Translations under genes and position numbers: made by a program
The notes under the pieces: generated by a model
Seen by the model: the letters and a program-made list of their open reading frames with translations, nothing else
Told to the model about the DNA's origin: nothing
Database searches by the model: none
Origin: Candidatus Tectimicrobiota bacterium
Lineage (GTDB): Bacteria; JACPSX01
Assembly: GCA_016193065.1 (NCBI GenBank)
Contig: JACPSX010000161.1
Coordinates: 1-23,662, forward strand
Direction of reading: 5' to 3'
DNA length: 23,662 nt
Shown here: positions 6,067 to 14,536 of the stretch, in pieces
Layout: every line of letters starts with the position of its first letter
Position numbering within the stretch: position 1 is the stretch's first letter

Positions 6067-8381
6067 TGACCCTGGAGGAGGTCATTGAGAGGGAAGGGTA
6101 TTCCGTCATTGGAAGACCCACACCCAAGAAAGACGGCTGGATCAAGGCGACGGGGGAAGCCAAATTTGCCGATGACCTGTATTTTCCCGGCATGCTCCAC
6201 GGGAAGCTCCTGCGCAGTCCTCTTCCCCATGCGAGAATTCTCCACATCGACACCAGCCGGGCCGAGAAGCTGCCCGGCGTTCGCGGAGTCGTCACGGCAA
6301 AAGACTTTCCGGGCATCCTATACGGAGATTTTGCCCACACCCGGGACTACCTGCCGCTCGCCCAGGACAGGGTTCGCTACATTGGCGAGGAGGTGGCGGC
6401 AGTAGCGGCCACGGACATGGACACCGCCGAGGAAGCGCTCGATCTGATCTGCGTCGAGTATGAACCCCTGCCGGCGGTGTTCAGCCCGGAAGAGGCGATG
6501 CAGCCCGAAGCTCCTCAGCTCTACGACCGTGCTCCTAACAACATCGCCTCGAAAAGCGAGTTTCATTACGGGGATGTGGAGAAGGGTCTTGCCGAGTCCG
6601 ATTATGTGCGAGAGGACACCTTTGAAACTCAGTCCATGAAGCAAGGGATGCTGGAGCCCCATGCCTGCGTAGGTCTATGGGAAGGATCGGGTAAGATCAC
6701 GCTGTGGTCCTGCAAGTCGAGCCCTTACGTGGTCTGGCGGCACCTGGCGATGGGATTGGGAGTCGATCCGGGCAATATCCGTGTGATCCAGACCTACATC
6801 GGCGGCTCCTTCTCCGGGGGAAAGCAGGAAGGCATGCCCATGGACTTCTGCGCCGTCATATTGTCCAAGAAGACCGGACGGCCCGTGAAGTTCGTGCACA
6901 CGATGGACGAGGTCCTGGTGATCGGTCACATGCGCCACTCCATGAAGATCCGGCTCAAGACAGGGGTAAAGCGGGATGGGACTCTCGTCGCTCAGCACTG
7001 CCGGATCATCGCCAACGGCGGCGCCCACGCCAGCATCGGGCAGCTCAGCATCTTTTTGCCCGGCTTGGGGCTCAACCTGCCCTACCGGGTGCCCAATGTA
7101 CAGATGGAATCGTACCGGATCTACACAAACACCGGCTTCGCCGGGGCGCTGCGCAGCCACACCCAGCCCCAGATCTGCTTTGCCCGGGAATCTCAGATCG
7201 AGATGATCGCCAAGGAACTGGACCTGGATCCCGTCGAGATGCGCAGGAAGAACGCCCGCGCCGGCGGAGACGTGACCCCCAGTGGTTTCAAGCTGGGAAC
7301 CTTCGGCTTTCTCGATGGCCTTGACCGCGTGATAGAAGCTTCCGGCTGGCGGGAGAAATACGGAAAGCTCCCTCGGGGTCGGGGAATCGGCATGGCGGGA
7401 AGCGGCATGATCAGCGGGGCCCGTCTCATGTCCCATTCCGCTTCCTCGGCACAAATCAAGATCCGGGAAGACGGGACCGTAGCCCTCATGACCGGCTCGG
7501 CGGATATCGGCCAGGGCGCCGACACGGTGCTCTCTATGATCGCAGCCGAGGTTCTCGGCGTGCGTGTGGACGATGTCACGTACGCCATGATTGACTCCGA
7601 TGTGACACCCCTAGATCCAGGTGCTTTCAGCTCCCGGGTCACATTGTGGACCGGCAACGCCGTGAAGCAAGCAGCGGAGGATGCCCGCAAGCAGTTGGAG
7701 GAAGTGGCCGCCCAAAAGCTCAAGGCGGATCCGAAACATCTGGTTTTCCGGGATCGCCGCGTCTACGTGCGCCACGACCCGCAGAGAGGGATGGATTTTG
7801 CAAGCCTGGTACGCTCGACTCAAAACCGCCTGGGACATCCGGTCATGGGACAGGGCTCTTACACAAGCGGAGATGAGCCCATCGCTGTTCAGGGTGGATA
7901 CGGAAATGCTTCCCCAGCGTACAGTGCCTCGGTCGTGGTCGTGGAGGTGGAAGTGGACGAGGAAACGGGGCATGTCACGCTGGCGGGAATCTGGAACGCC
8001 AGCGACTGCGGCTTTCCGCTCAACCCCATGGCGGTTGCGGGGCAGTCCATGGGGGCCTTCACCATGAGCATGGGCCAGGCGCTTTACGAGAACCTGATCC
8101 GCATCGAAGGTCAGGTGATGAACCCGTCGTTCCGGGACTACAAGATGCCCCTGATCGTGGATCTGCCCAAGGTGGAGAACGTGCACCTCTTCGACATCAT
8201 CACGAACGATCCCAACGGCCCGTTCGGCGCCAAGGAGGCGGGGCAGGGGCCGGGAGACGGGGTTATTGCGGCTCTGGCAAACGCCATCTACAACGCCACC
8301 GGCGTGCGCGTCAAGAGCCTGCCCATCTCACCCTCCAAGATTCTCTCTGGGTTGGAAGAATCACGATCGAATAAGCCGTAG
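6063..8381 (+). CDS. Molybdopterin-binding large (CoxL/XdhA-like) subunit
   Basis: The 772-residue subunit binds the molybdenum-pterin cofactor and hydroxylates the substrate. It has the N-terminal Ald_Xan_dh_C domain (TGEAKFADDLYFPGMLHGKLL) and the pterin loops IGGSFSGGKQEG and GFAGALRSHTQPQ, where the Arg of the usual FRGFG loop is kept. It also has GSADIGQGADTVLSMIAAEVLGV and a C-terminal GPFGAKEAGQGPGDG. The AYxCSFR active-site loop of true CO dehydrogenase is absent, so CO is not the substrate. In the last motif residue 728 is Gln, where the family usually has the base-catalytic Glu. Start ATG 6063 follows GAAGGAGGTGGGC and overlaps the previous stop. No Moco sulfurase or chaperone gene lies beside it. 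Confidence 0.92.
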   Translation: MMTLEEVIEREGYSVIGRPTPKKDGWIKATGEAKFADDLYFPGMLHGKLLRSPLPHARILHIDTSRAEKLPGVRGVVTAKDFPGILYGDFAHTRDYLPLAQDRVRYIGEEVAAVAATDMDTAEEALDLICVEYEPLPAVFSPEEAMQPEAPQLYDRAPNNIASKSEFHYGDVEKGLAESDYVREDTFETQSMKQGMLEPHACVGLWEGSGKITLWSCKSSPYVVWRHLAMGLGVDPGNIRVIQTYIGGSFSGGKQEGMPMDFCAVILSKKTGRPVKFVHTMDEVLVIGHMRHSMKIRLKTGVKRDGTLVAQHCRIIANGGAHASIGQLSIFLPGLGLNLPYRVPNVQMESYRIYTNTGFAGALRSHTQPQICFARESQIEMIAKELDLDPVEMRRKNARAGGDVTPSGFKLGTFGFLDGLDRVIEASGWREKYGKLPRGRGIGMAGSGMISGARLMSHSASSAQIKIREDGTVALMTGSADIGQGADTVLSMIAAEVLGVRVDDVTYAMIDSDVTPLDPGAFSSRVTLWTGNAVKQAAEDARKQLEEVAAQKLKADPKHLVFRDRRVYVRHDPQRGMDFASLVRSTQNRLGHPVMGQGSYTSGDEPIAVQGGYGNASPAYSASVVVVEVEVDEETGHVTLAGIWNASDCGFPLNPMAVAGQSMGAFTMSMGQALYENLIRIEGQVMNPSFRDYKMPLIVDLPKVENVHLFDIITNDPNGPFGAKEAGQGPGDGVIAALANAIYNATGVRVKSLPISPSKILSGLEESRSNKP

Positions 8382-8424
8382 GGCGCAGTTTCGAGTAACC
8401 CCGCGAACACTTCTTACAAAGTCT

Positions 8425-8445
8425 CCTCCCCCTGGACGGGGGAGG
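8425..8445 (+). terminator. Hairpin downstream of the molybdenum hydroxylase operon, repeat-family member
   Basis: CCTCCCCC (8425-8432) pairs perfectly with GGGGGAGG (8438-8445) across a 5-nt loop, 44 nt after the operon stop. It is followed by ACCAAGGTGGGGGTGAG, the same tail type seen (reverse complemented) beside the hairpin at 119-142. It may terminate the operon, but its resemblance to other copies suggests a mobile intergenic repeat. There is no U-tract. Confidence 0.5.
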
Positions 8446-8516
8446 ACCAAGGTGGGGGTGAGACCGGGCCTCATCAATGGCTTGTTAGCCCGTAGTTCTG
8501 ATGGGCGAACTTCACA

Positions 8517-8927
8517 TCACAGTTGGGTGGCCAACGGCTGAGGGTATGCGAGCAATCTCAAACCTGGGATGAAACGATAGTCACTCTGATTCTTTGTTAC
8601 GAAGGACATATCCAGTGACAGAGCAGAGGCTGCAATCAGCGCGTCCGCAATCAATAAGCCATGGCTCACCCGATAGCGGCGTAACAAGTCAATGGCAACA
8701 TCTGAGGTTTGCTCGTTCAGCTTGATGACCTGAAAGCGCAGCAGAAACCGATCCAGTGTACGCAGTTCAGCCTTGCTGCGACACCCGATAGTGAGTTCCA
8801 TCTGTGTGATTGCGCTGATTGCCGGGAATGCCTGTTGCTCGATCTGTCGGAAAGATGACACGGCTTCGCGAACGCCGCGCCCCATATCGATCAGGATGTC
8901 AGTGTCGATCAACACCAAGTCAGGCAC
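8517..8927 (-). CDS. vapC: VapC-type PIN-domain toxin ribonuclease
   Basis: The 136-residue protein is a PIN-domain endoribonuclease, the toxin of a VapBC-type pair. Acidic metal-binding positions are visible: D8/D10 in LIDTDILID, the Glu of ITQMELTIG, the Asp of LIADALIAASA, and the C-terminal TKNQSDYRFIPGL with its conserved Asp. Length and order are normal for VapC. Its start overlaps the upstream antitoxin gene by 8 nt, so the pair is translationally coupled. Targets of VapC enzymes are usually tRNAs or rRNA; the target here cannot be deduced. Confidence 0.9.
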   Translation of the reverse strand: MPDLVLIDTDILIDMGRGVREAVSSFRQIEQQAFPAISAITQMELTIGCRSKAELRTLDRFLLRFQVIKLNEQTSDVAIDLLRRYRVSHGLLIADALIAASALSLDMSFVTKNQSDYRFIPGLRLLAYPQPLATQL

Positions 8928-9165
8928 GGCGCCTCACCCATTCGCGTTCTCGCACATTCCGAACCCAGGCACCGCTGTCTTGCAAATCCTCGCGATTGCG
9001 CCACATGCCAATGAAGGCTTCGCTCGCCAGTTTGGCTGGCTTTGCTGCCTTGCGTGAACGCGATGGAGCATAACGCTGCCGCAGAAAGGCGATGAAATCC
9101 ATCACTTGTCGCCGTGCTTCGGGAGGCAAGCTGTTAAGGTCTTGCCATGACGTTTTCACACTCAT
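8920..9165 (-). CDS. vapB: VapB-type antitoxin (DUF2281-like)
   Basis: This 81-residue basic protein begins MSVKTSWQDLNSLPPEARRQ and continues VMDFIAFLRQRY, matching the DUF2281/YdaT-like antitoxin N-terminus seen upstream of many PIN toxins. Its variable C-terminal half, ending DSGAWVRNVREREWVRRRA, would wrap the toxin. A ribosome-binding site (GCGAGGTGA) sits 4 nt before the ATG. It overlaps vapC by 8 nt. Antitoxins of this sort normally neutralise the toxin and, with it, repress their own promoter. Confidence 0.85.
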   Translation of the reverse strand: MSVKTSWQDLNSLPPEARRQVMDFIAFLRQRYAPSRSRKAAKPAKLASEAFIGMWRNREDLQDSGAWVRNVREREWVRRRA

Positions 9166-9181
9166 AAGTCACCTCGCCTTA

Positions 9182-9210
9182 TTTATCGGTGATATTCGGG
9201 AGATTGTCAA
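9182..9210 (-). promoter_or_regulatory. vapBC promoter with operator-like palindrome
   Basis: On the minus strand a perfect TTGACA (9205-9210) lies 17 nt from GATAAA (9182-9187). The predicted start near 9175 leaves only about 10 nt before the antitoxin ATG. The inverted repeat TATC-GGT-GATA (9184-9194) overlaps the -10 box, where a VapBC complex would be expected to bind for autorepression. Sequence elements are seen; regulation is inferred from the family. Confidence 0.55.
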
Positions 9211-9604
9211 CCCTAAGCCTGTCCCCTTCGGGAAGCGAGGGAATTATTGCTCCGACTTCGAACTCATGACATCAGCGGCCAAAAGAGTAAAATGGTTTGA
9301 TCTCCCTGAAGGAAGAAAGAGTGAGGTAGGAGCGGAGTGCGTTCCTGCGTGCCCGGAGGTTCTCCATCACCGGATCAGTTTTTTCGCGAACTCCATCTCC
9401 GGGAAGATGCCCGAGCCGGGAATGCTTGCGTGTGAATGGAGAGGGGACAAAGGAGTTCCGGGTAGAACGCGAAGCAGGAAATCTGTATGATTACACCGGG
9501 TGACGTTAGCCTACAGGAGGGGCCACGCATGCTGAACCCCAATGTCGCATCATCCACCCGGGTGCACCTGTGGTTCGAATCATGTTGAACGAGCGGGAGT
9601 AGCC
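9211..9604. other. Gene-free intergenic stretch
   Basis: Between the vapBC promoter and the SWIM gene I find no convincing coding sequence, RNA gene or repeat. Reading frames here have no recognisable family and poor ribosome-binding sites. A GGTTCGAATC string near 9573 resembles a tRNA T-loop but has no pairing arms. The promoter of the SWIM operon should lie here, but I cannot place it. Confidence 0.5.
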
Positions 9605-11362
9605 ATGGCATCCAGCCTTGCAAAGATCCTGGACCGGAGTACCCTGCGCCGGATGGCCGGGCCTCGCTCGTTCGAGCGGGGTGAAGAGTACTTCGCCGGC
9701 GGGCAGGTTCGCGCCCTCGCGGAAGACGGTGGCACCCTCACGGCGAGAGTGCTCGGCACGCGGGAGTATCGCGTGAAGCTCTGGGTCGAAAAGGGCGAGA
9801 TCGACTACTCCTGCACCTGCCCCGTGGGCATGGCCGGGGAGTTCTGCAAGCACTGCGTGGCCGCCGGGCTTTCGTGGCTCGACGGGGCGCATCCCGGAGA
9901 GGGGAAGCGGAAGAAGACGGGGAAGCCGGCCACCACAATGGACGACGTCCGCGCTTATCTCGGCGGACAGGAAAAGAAGGCCCTTGTCGAGATGCTCATG
10001 AAGCAGGCCATGGAGGACGACCGGTTGCGCCAGAGCCTTCTGCTGAAGGCGGCAAAGAAGAGCCCAAAGGGTCTGGACACGGCGGCGTACCGGGCGGCCA
10101 TCGAGGAAGCGATCGACATCGGGGAATTCATTGATTACCGGGGCGCGTACGACTACGCGCGGGGCATCGGAGAGGCCGTGGATTCGGTCGAGGAACTCCT
10201 CAAGGAAGGGCACAACGTAGAGGTAATCGAGCTCGCCGAGCACGCATTGGCTGCGGCCGAAGATGCGATGGGATCGGTCGACGACTCGGATGGGCTCATG
10301 GGCGGCATCCTGGAGCGGTTGCAGGAGATCCATCTCAAAGCCTGCAAGAAGGCCAAACCGGACCCAGAGGCACTGGCCAGGCGACTCTTCGAATGGGAGA
10401 TCCGAACGGAGTGGGACACGTTCTACGGCGCCGCCGAAACATACGCCAACGTCCTTGGCGAGAAGGGGCTGGCGGTGTACCGCAAGCTTGCCGAAGCCCG
10501 GTGGGCGAGCGTACAGACCCTCGGCCCAGGGGACGATGATACGAAAAGGTTCGGGAAGCACTTCCGGATCACGCACATCATGGAGACGCTGGCCCGGCAG
10601 ACCGGCGACGTGGAGGCCGTGGTCGCGGTCAAGAAACGCGACCTCTCTTCCCCTTATTCCTACCTCGAGATCGCCCAGGCCTATAAGCAGGCGCGCAAGC
10701 ACGACCTGGCGTTGGAATGGGCGGAGCGGGGTGTGAAAGCTTTCCCGAAGCGGCCGGATCCCAGGCTCAACGAGTTCCTGGCCGAGGAGTACCACCGCCG
10801 GAAGCGTCACGACGAGGCGATGGCCCTCATCTGGATCGACTTCACGGCGGCGCCCGGCCCGGACCTCTACCGAAAGCTGAAAAGCCATGCCGATCGGATC
10901 GGGCAGTGGCCGGACTGGCGGGAGAAAGCCCTCACCCACCTGCGAGAGGAGATCGCGAAGGCGAAGCAGCAAGCGCAGAAAAGCCGCTGGGGGTGGTCCG
11001 CCTGGGCCGATCATTCGGAGCTCGTGAAGATCTTCCTCTGGGAGAAAGACGTTGAAGCCGCGTGGCGTGAGGCGAAGGAAGGCGGATGCTCCAGCGACCT
11101 CTGGCTGGCGCTTGCCGCCAAGCGGGAGAAAGGCCATCCGGATGAGGCCCTTCCCGTGTATCAGGCTCAAGTCGATCCGACCCTCAACCGGAAGAACAAT
11201 CAGGCATACCAAGAAGCCGTGGGCCTCCTGCGCAAGATCCGCGGTCTGATGACTGGTCTCGGCCGGGGGGCGGATTTCGCCCGGTACCTGGAATCCGTAC
11301 GCGCGGCGCACAAGCCCAAGCGGAACTTCATGAAGCTGCTGGATCGGGCGAAATGGCAATAA
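9605..11362 (+). CDS. SWIM zinc-finger protein with helical repeat C-terminus
   Basis: The 585-residue protein carries a SWIM zinc finger near the N-terminus, C70-x-C72-x8-C81-x-H83 (within CTCPVGMAGEFCKHC). SWIM domains bind DNA or proteins and occur in MuDR-type transposases, SWI2/SNF2-associated proteins and bacterial proteins of unknown role. The remaining 500 residues are helical, with TPR-like pairs (for example YLEIAQAYKQARKHDLALEWAERGV) and alternating Ala/Glu helices. Start 9605 is chosen for the adjacent GCGGGAGTAG. An in-frame ATG at 9542 adds 21 residues containing CTCGSNH but has a poorer site. The gene is 48 nt upstream of a co-directional unknown gene. A DNA-associated role is a family-based guess. 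Confidence 0.8.
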   Translation: MASSLAKILDRSTLRRMAGPRSFERGEEYFAGGQVRALAEDGGTLTARVLGTREYRVKLWVEKGEIDYSCTCPVGMAGEFCKHCVAAGLSWLDGAHPGEGKRKKTGKPATTMDDVRAYLGGQEKKALVEMLMKQAMEDDRLRQSLLLKAAKKSPKGLDTAAYRAAIEEAIDIGEFIDYRGAYDYARGIGEAVDSVEELLKEGHNVEVIELAEHALAAAEDAMGSVDDSDGLMGGILERLQEIHLKACKKAKPDPEALARRLFEWEIRTEWDTFYGAAETYANVLGEKGLAVYRKLAEARWASVQTLGPGDDDTKRFGKHFRITHIMETLARQTGDVEAVVAVKKRDLSSPYSYLEIAQAYKQARKHDLALEWAERGVKAFPKRPDPRLNEFLAEEYHRRKRHDEAMALIWIDFTAAPGPDLYRKLKSHADRIGQWPDWREKALTHLREEIAKAKQQAQKSRWGWSAWADHSELVKIFLWEKDVEAAWREAKEGGCSSDLWLALAAKREKGHPDEALPVYQAQVDPTLNRKNNQAYQEAVGLLRKIRGLMTGLGRGADFARYLESVRAAHKPKRNFMKLLDRAKWQ

Positions 11363-11410
11363 TGATAGAGCTTCACAGGATTTGGATCAAACGAAGGAGG
11401 AGAGTTCCTC

Positions 11411-12157
11411 ATGGCTGCAGGAAGAAAAGGGACGTCCCGACCTCCCGGGCCCACCATTGATCAGGTGATCGAGGAATTTCTGGCCGATCAGCGCGGGCGG
11501 CTGAAACGCCGAACTTTCACCCAGCACAAAGACGTGCTCGACCTGCTGCGGAGCCACCTGAACGGCTACGGATACGAGGGCTTGTCCAAGGCCGAATCCG
11601 CCCTTTTCGACAAGTACTATGACGCCGAGGGGGAAGAACACTGCGAATTCTGCCGGCTCTTCGGGCCGGACAAGATCGTCGAGAACCTGGGGGGATTCCT
11701 CGGGTACTTCATGATCCGCAAGGTCATCGCCGGCGCGGAACTCAAGCGCGCCGCGGGCACGGTGACGAAGAAGCTCAGCCAGTGGCTAGTCGAGAAAGGA
11801 TACATTTCCGAGGAGTCCGCTCGCGAGGGCTCGGAGCGGGGCGGCGAAGCAGCCAGGGATCTCCCCAAGGCCGACAGGGCAACGGAGATCCTTCTTGAGG
11901 CTGCGGAGAAGTTCGCCGCCGCTGGGAAAGAACTGGACGACAAGGACTACCGGGATTTCGGCCAGTACACGATTGCCAAGTTGGAACCGGGAAAGCTCTG
12001 GCTGAAAGATCCGGAGAGAGACGAAACTCTGGGTCCAGTCCCTGTCCCCAAGGAAGCGACCAGCCTGCTGGAAGAAGGCTGGGAACTCAGTTGTGCGATG
12101 GGAAGGATTCGCGGGCAGTGGCAGATTTTGGAAATCGCCAACGTGTATCCTATGTAA
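11411..12157 (+). CDS. Conserved hypothetical protein with CxxC, SWIM-associated
   Basis: I do not assign a function to this 248-residue soluble protein. Residues 15-60 (TIDQVIEEFLADQRGR, then RRTFTQHKDVLDLLRSHL) superficially resemble the core-binding helices of tyrosine recombinases, but there is no catalytic domain. A CxxC occurs at HCEFCRLFGP (about 78-81). The middle (about 95-140) contains GYFMIRKVIAGAELKRAAGT and LSQWLVEKGYI, a winged-helix-like segment. The C-terminal third is beta-rich and ends WQILEIANVYPM. A strong site, ACGAAGGAGGAGAG, precedes the ATG. It lies 48 nt after the SWIM gene and 126 nt before the DNA polymerase gene, all on the same strand. Confidence 0.75.
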   Translation: MAAGRKGTSRPPGPTIDQVIEEFLADQRGRLKRRTFTQHKDVLDLLRSHLNGYGYEGLSKAESALFDKYYDAEGEEHCEFCRLFGPDKIVENLGGFLGYFMIRKVIAGAELKRAAGTVTKKLSQWLVEKGYISEESAREGSERGGEAARDLPKADRATEILLEAAEKFAAAGKELDDKDYRDFGQYTIAKLEPGKLWLKDPERDETLGPVPVPKEATSLLEEGWELSCAMGRIRGQWQILEIANVYPM

Positions 12158-12160
12158 GAG

Positions 12161-12212
12161 GAGAACCGAGGTGGGGTGAGAAAAGGGGACACCCCCATCC
12201 TGGCCTTCCCCG
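12161..12212 (+). repeat. Inverted pair of the G/C-rich intergenic repeat, possible terminator
   Basis: The segment AACCGAGGTGGGGTGAG and, just after, ACACCCCCATCCTGGCC form an imperfect inverted repeat around a short AAAAGGGG loop. Each arm resembles the ACCAAGGTGGGGGTGAG tail of the element at 8425-8462. It occupies the gap between the unknown gene and the polymerase gene and could attenuate transcription between them. Confidence 0.4.
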
Positions 12213-12283
12213 CACGCCCAGAGGGTACCCGGGGGGAAGGGATCAATTGGGCGGACTTTCCCTGTCTGTTGAACGGAGGAAGT

Positions 12284-14536
12284 ATGGTTACCGTTTCCCC
12301 CCCTGGATGGGGGAATCCCCTCCTGTACGGGCATGACCTGACGCCGGGAATCGTGGCGGTGGAGATGACTCCGGCAGGGAGCATTTCTCTCTACATCCGC
12401 CGCGAGGGGAAGGTCACCCGTACGGAAGAACCCCTGGAGCCGTTCATGTTTTTATCGGACGACTCTCTTCTGAAGGGATTCGAAGGGGAAGTGGAACGGA
12501 AGACCCTGGCGGGCAACGCGTTCTACCGGGAACTGCTCACCTTCCCTTGCTGGAAAGATCTCGAACAGTGCCGCAAGTACATCCAGACAAACGCGGGGAT
12601 CACTGCCGGGCATCCCGATTCCCCCCAGCTTTTCCTGAACGACCCCGTGCAGCAGTACTTGATCAAAAGCGGGAAAACCTCCTTCAAGGAGATGGACTTC
12701 TCCCGGCTCAAACGCCTGCAGGTAGACATTGAGACATACTGTGCCCCGGAGTTCGAGTTCCCCAACGCCGGCCGGAAGAGCGACCGGATCACGGCCATCG
12801 CCCTGTGCGACGAGAGCGGCTTCGAGCGCGTGCTCTTCGGAAAGGAGATGACGGAAGAGGAGATGTTGCGGGAGTTCGTGCGGCTGGTCCGGGATCTCGA
12901 TCCCGACGTCATCGAGGGTCACAACCTGTTCAAATTCGACCTCCCCTACCTGTGCACGCGGGCCAGGATGCACAAGGTCCACCTGGAGCTGGGCCGGGAA
13001 GGGCAGGAGCCCACCGTGCGCAACTCGCGTCTCATGATCGCCGAACGCACGATCGACTATCCCCGATACGGCATTTACGGCCGGCACGTTGTGGACACCT
13101 GGATCCTGGCCCAGTACTACGACATCGCCACCCGCGAGCTGGAAAGCTTCGGACTCAAGGACGTGGCCGTTCAGCTTGGGGTGGCGGGGCCTCAACGGGT
13201 GTACGTGGAAGGGGATCGCACCTCCTGGTACTTTGATCACGAACCCGAGACTCTCCTGAAGTATGCTCTGGACGACGTGCGGGAAGTGCGTGACATCAGC
13301 GCCCTCTTGAGCCCCAGCTATTTTCTCCAGGCCCAGATCTTCCCCTACTCGTTCCAAAACGTGGTCGTGCGGGGCAACGCGGCCAAAATCGACGCGCTCT
13401 TTCTGAGAGAGTATTTGCGCCAAGGGTACTCGATCCCGAAGCTCAAAGGCGGGACCGAAGTCGCCGGCGGCTATACGGACATCTTCTGGACCGGAGTGGT
13501 GAAGAACGTCCTGCATTGCGATGTCCAATCCCTATACCCTTCCATCATGCTGGCTTACGGGATATTTCCGGAATGCGACGAGCTCCAGATCTTTAGCAAG
13601 CTGCTGAAGGATCTGGTCCGTTTTCGACTGGAAGCGAAGGAACAGGAACGATTGGCGAAGGAAACCGGTCCGCGCAGCTATTACCACGCGCTGCAAACCA
13701 CCTTCAAGATCGTCATCAACTCCTTTTACGGCTACCTGGGGCATGCCTTCTCCCACTTCGCCGACTTCGTCCAGGCGGCGGCGGTGACCGAGAAGGGGAG
13801 GGTGATCCTGCGCACGATGATCGGATGGCTGCGGGAGCAGGAGTGCGAGATCGTGGAGATCGACACGGACGGGATCTACTTCGTCCCCCCTGCCGCAGCC
13901 TGGGATGAAAGCGGCGCGGAGCGCCTCATCGCCGATCTAAACGCCGCTCTCCCGGAGGGGATCGTGGTGGAGCTGGACGGCCGCTACGCCGCCATGTTCA
14001 GCTACACGATGAAGAACTACGCGCTTCTGGACCTCTCGGGGCGTCTCACGATCAAGGGCTCCGGCTTGCGCTCGCGGGGGATTGAAAAATACCAGCGGGA
14101 TTTCCTGCGGGAACTCATTCTGCTGGCCCTGCGCGGTGAATTGTCCCGCGCTCCCGGGCTTCTGGAACAGCGCCTGCGGGATATCGCCGAACACAAACTC
14201 CCCATCAAGGAGATCATGAAAACCGAGACACTGCAGGATTCGGTGGAAACCTACCAAGGGAAAATCAAAGAGGGGAAGAGAAACCGCAGCGCCCTCTACG
14301 AGCTGGCCCAGGTCTCCGGCCGGCCCTACCAGGCCGGGGATCAAGTCTCCTACTACGTGACCGGGGACTCCGCCAAGGTGACGGCTTATAACAATGCCAA
14401 ACTCGCGGCCGATTGGAGCCCTCAGCATCCGGATGAGAACGTGGCCTACTACCAGAAGAAGCTGCGGGAACTGTACGAGAAATTTGTCCCGGCCTTGAAT
14501 CCCGCCGGCCCTCAGGAGGACAAGAGCTCCTCGTAG
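12284..14536 (+). CDS. Family-B DNA polymerase with intact 3'-5' exonuclease
   Basis: The 750-residue protein has every family-B landmark in order. Exonuclease: Exo I LQVDIETY (D148, E150), Exo II NLFKFDLPYL (D219) and Exo III YALDD (Y327, D331). Polymerase: motif A DVQSLYPSI (D413), motif B KIVINSFYG (from K475), motif C EIDTDGIYF (D527, D529), followed by MKNYALL. Both proofreading and synthesis should therefore be active. Bacterial members (Pol II-like) act in lesion bypass or repair rather than bulk replication. The start at 12284 follows AACGGAGGAAGT; the in-frame extension to 12176 reads through the intergenic repeat and is rejected. LLYGHDLTPGIVAVE near the N-terminus matches the usual beginning of this polymerase subgroup. 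The 3' end overlaps the convergent selenoprotein gene by 25 nt. Confidence 0.92.
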   Translation: MVTVSPPGWGNPLLYGHDLTPGIVAVEMTPAGSISLYIRREGKVTRTEEPLEPFMFLSDDSLLKGFEGEVERKTLAGNAFYRELLTFPCWKDLEQCRKYIQTNAGITAGHPDSPQLFLNDPVQQYLIKSGKTSFKEMDFSRLKRLQVDIETYCAPEFEFPNAGRKSDRITAIALCDESGFERVLFGKEMTEEEMLREFVRLVRDLDPDVIEGHNLFKFDLPYLCTRARMHKVHLELGREGQEPTVRNSRLMIAERTIDYPRYGIYGRHVVDTWILAQYYDIATRELESFGLKDVAVQLGVAGPQRVYVEGDRTSWYFDHEPETLLKYALDDVREVRDISALLSPSYFLQAQIFPYSFQNVVVRGNAAKIDALFLREYLRQGYSIPKLKGGTEVAGGYTDIFWTGVVKNVLHCDVQSLYPSIMLAYGIFPECDELQIFSKLLKDLVRFRLEAKEQERLAKETGPRSYYHALQTTFKIVINSFYGYLGHAFSHFADFVQAAAVTEKGRVILRTMIGWLREQECEIVEIDTDGIYFVPPAAAWDESGAERLIADLNAALPEGIVVELDGRYAAMFSYTMKNYALLDLSGRLTIKGSGLRSRGIEKYQRDFLRELILLALRGELSRAPGLLEQRLRDIAEHKLPIKEIMKTETLQDSVETYQGKIKEGKRNRSALYELAQVSGRPYQAGDQVSYYVTGDSAKVTAYNNAKLAADWSPQHPDENVAYYQKKLRELYEKFVPALNPAGPQEDKSSS

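Noticed and set aside
6063-8381. Carbon monoxide dehydrogenase as the identity of the molybdenum enzyme
   Set aside because: The AYxCSFR loop with the Cu-binding Cys is absent, so only the broader hydroxylase family is claimed.
9560-9595. GGTTCGAATC resembling a tRNA T-loop
   Set aside because: The flanking bases do not form a T-stem, and there is no acceptor, D or anticodon arm upstream.
9506-11359. 617-codon minus-strand reading frame opposite the SWIM protein
   Set aside because: The plus frame has a SWIM zinc finger, TPR-like repeats and a ribosome-binding site; the minus frame is a high-GC shadow with Pro/Leu/Arg-rich composition.
12176-12283. Longer N-terminus for the family-B polymerase
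   Set aside because: The extension reads through an intergenic inverted repeat, has no ribosome-binding site, and the family-like start follows 12284.
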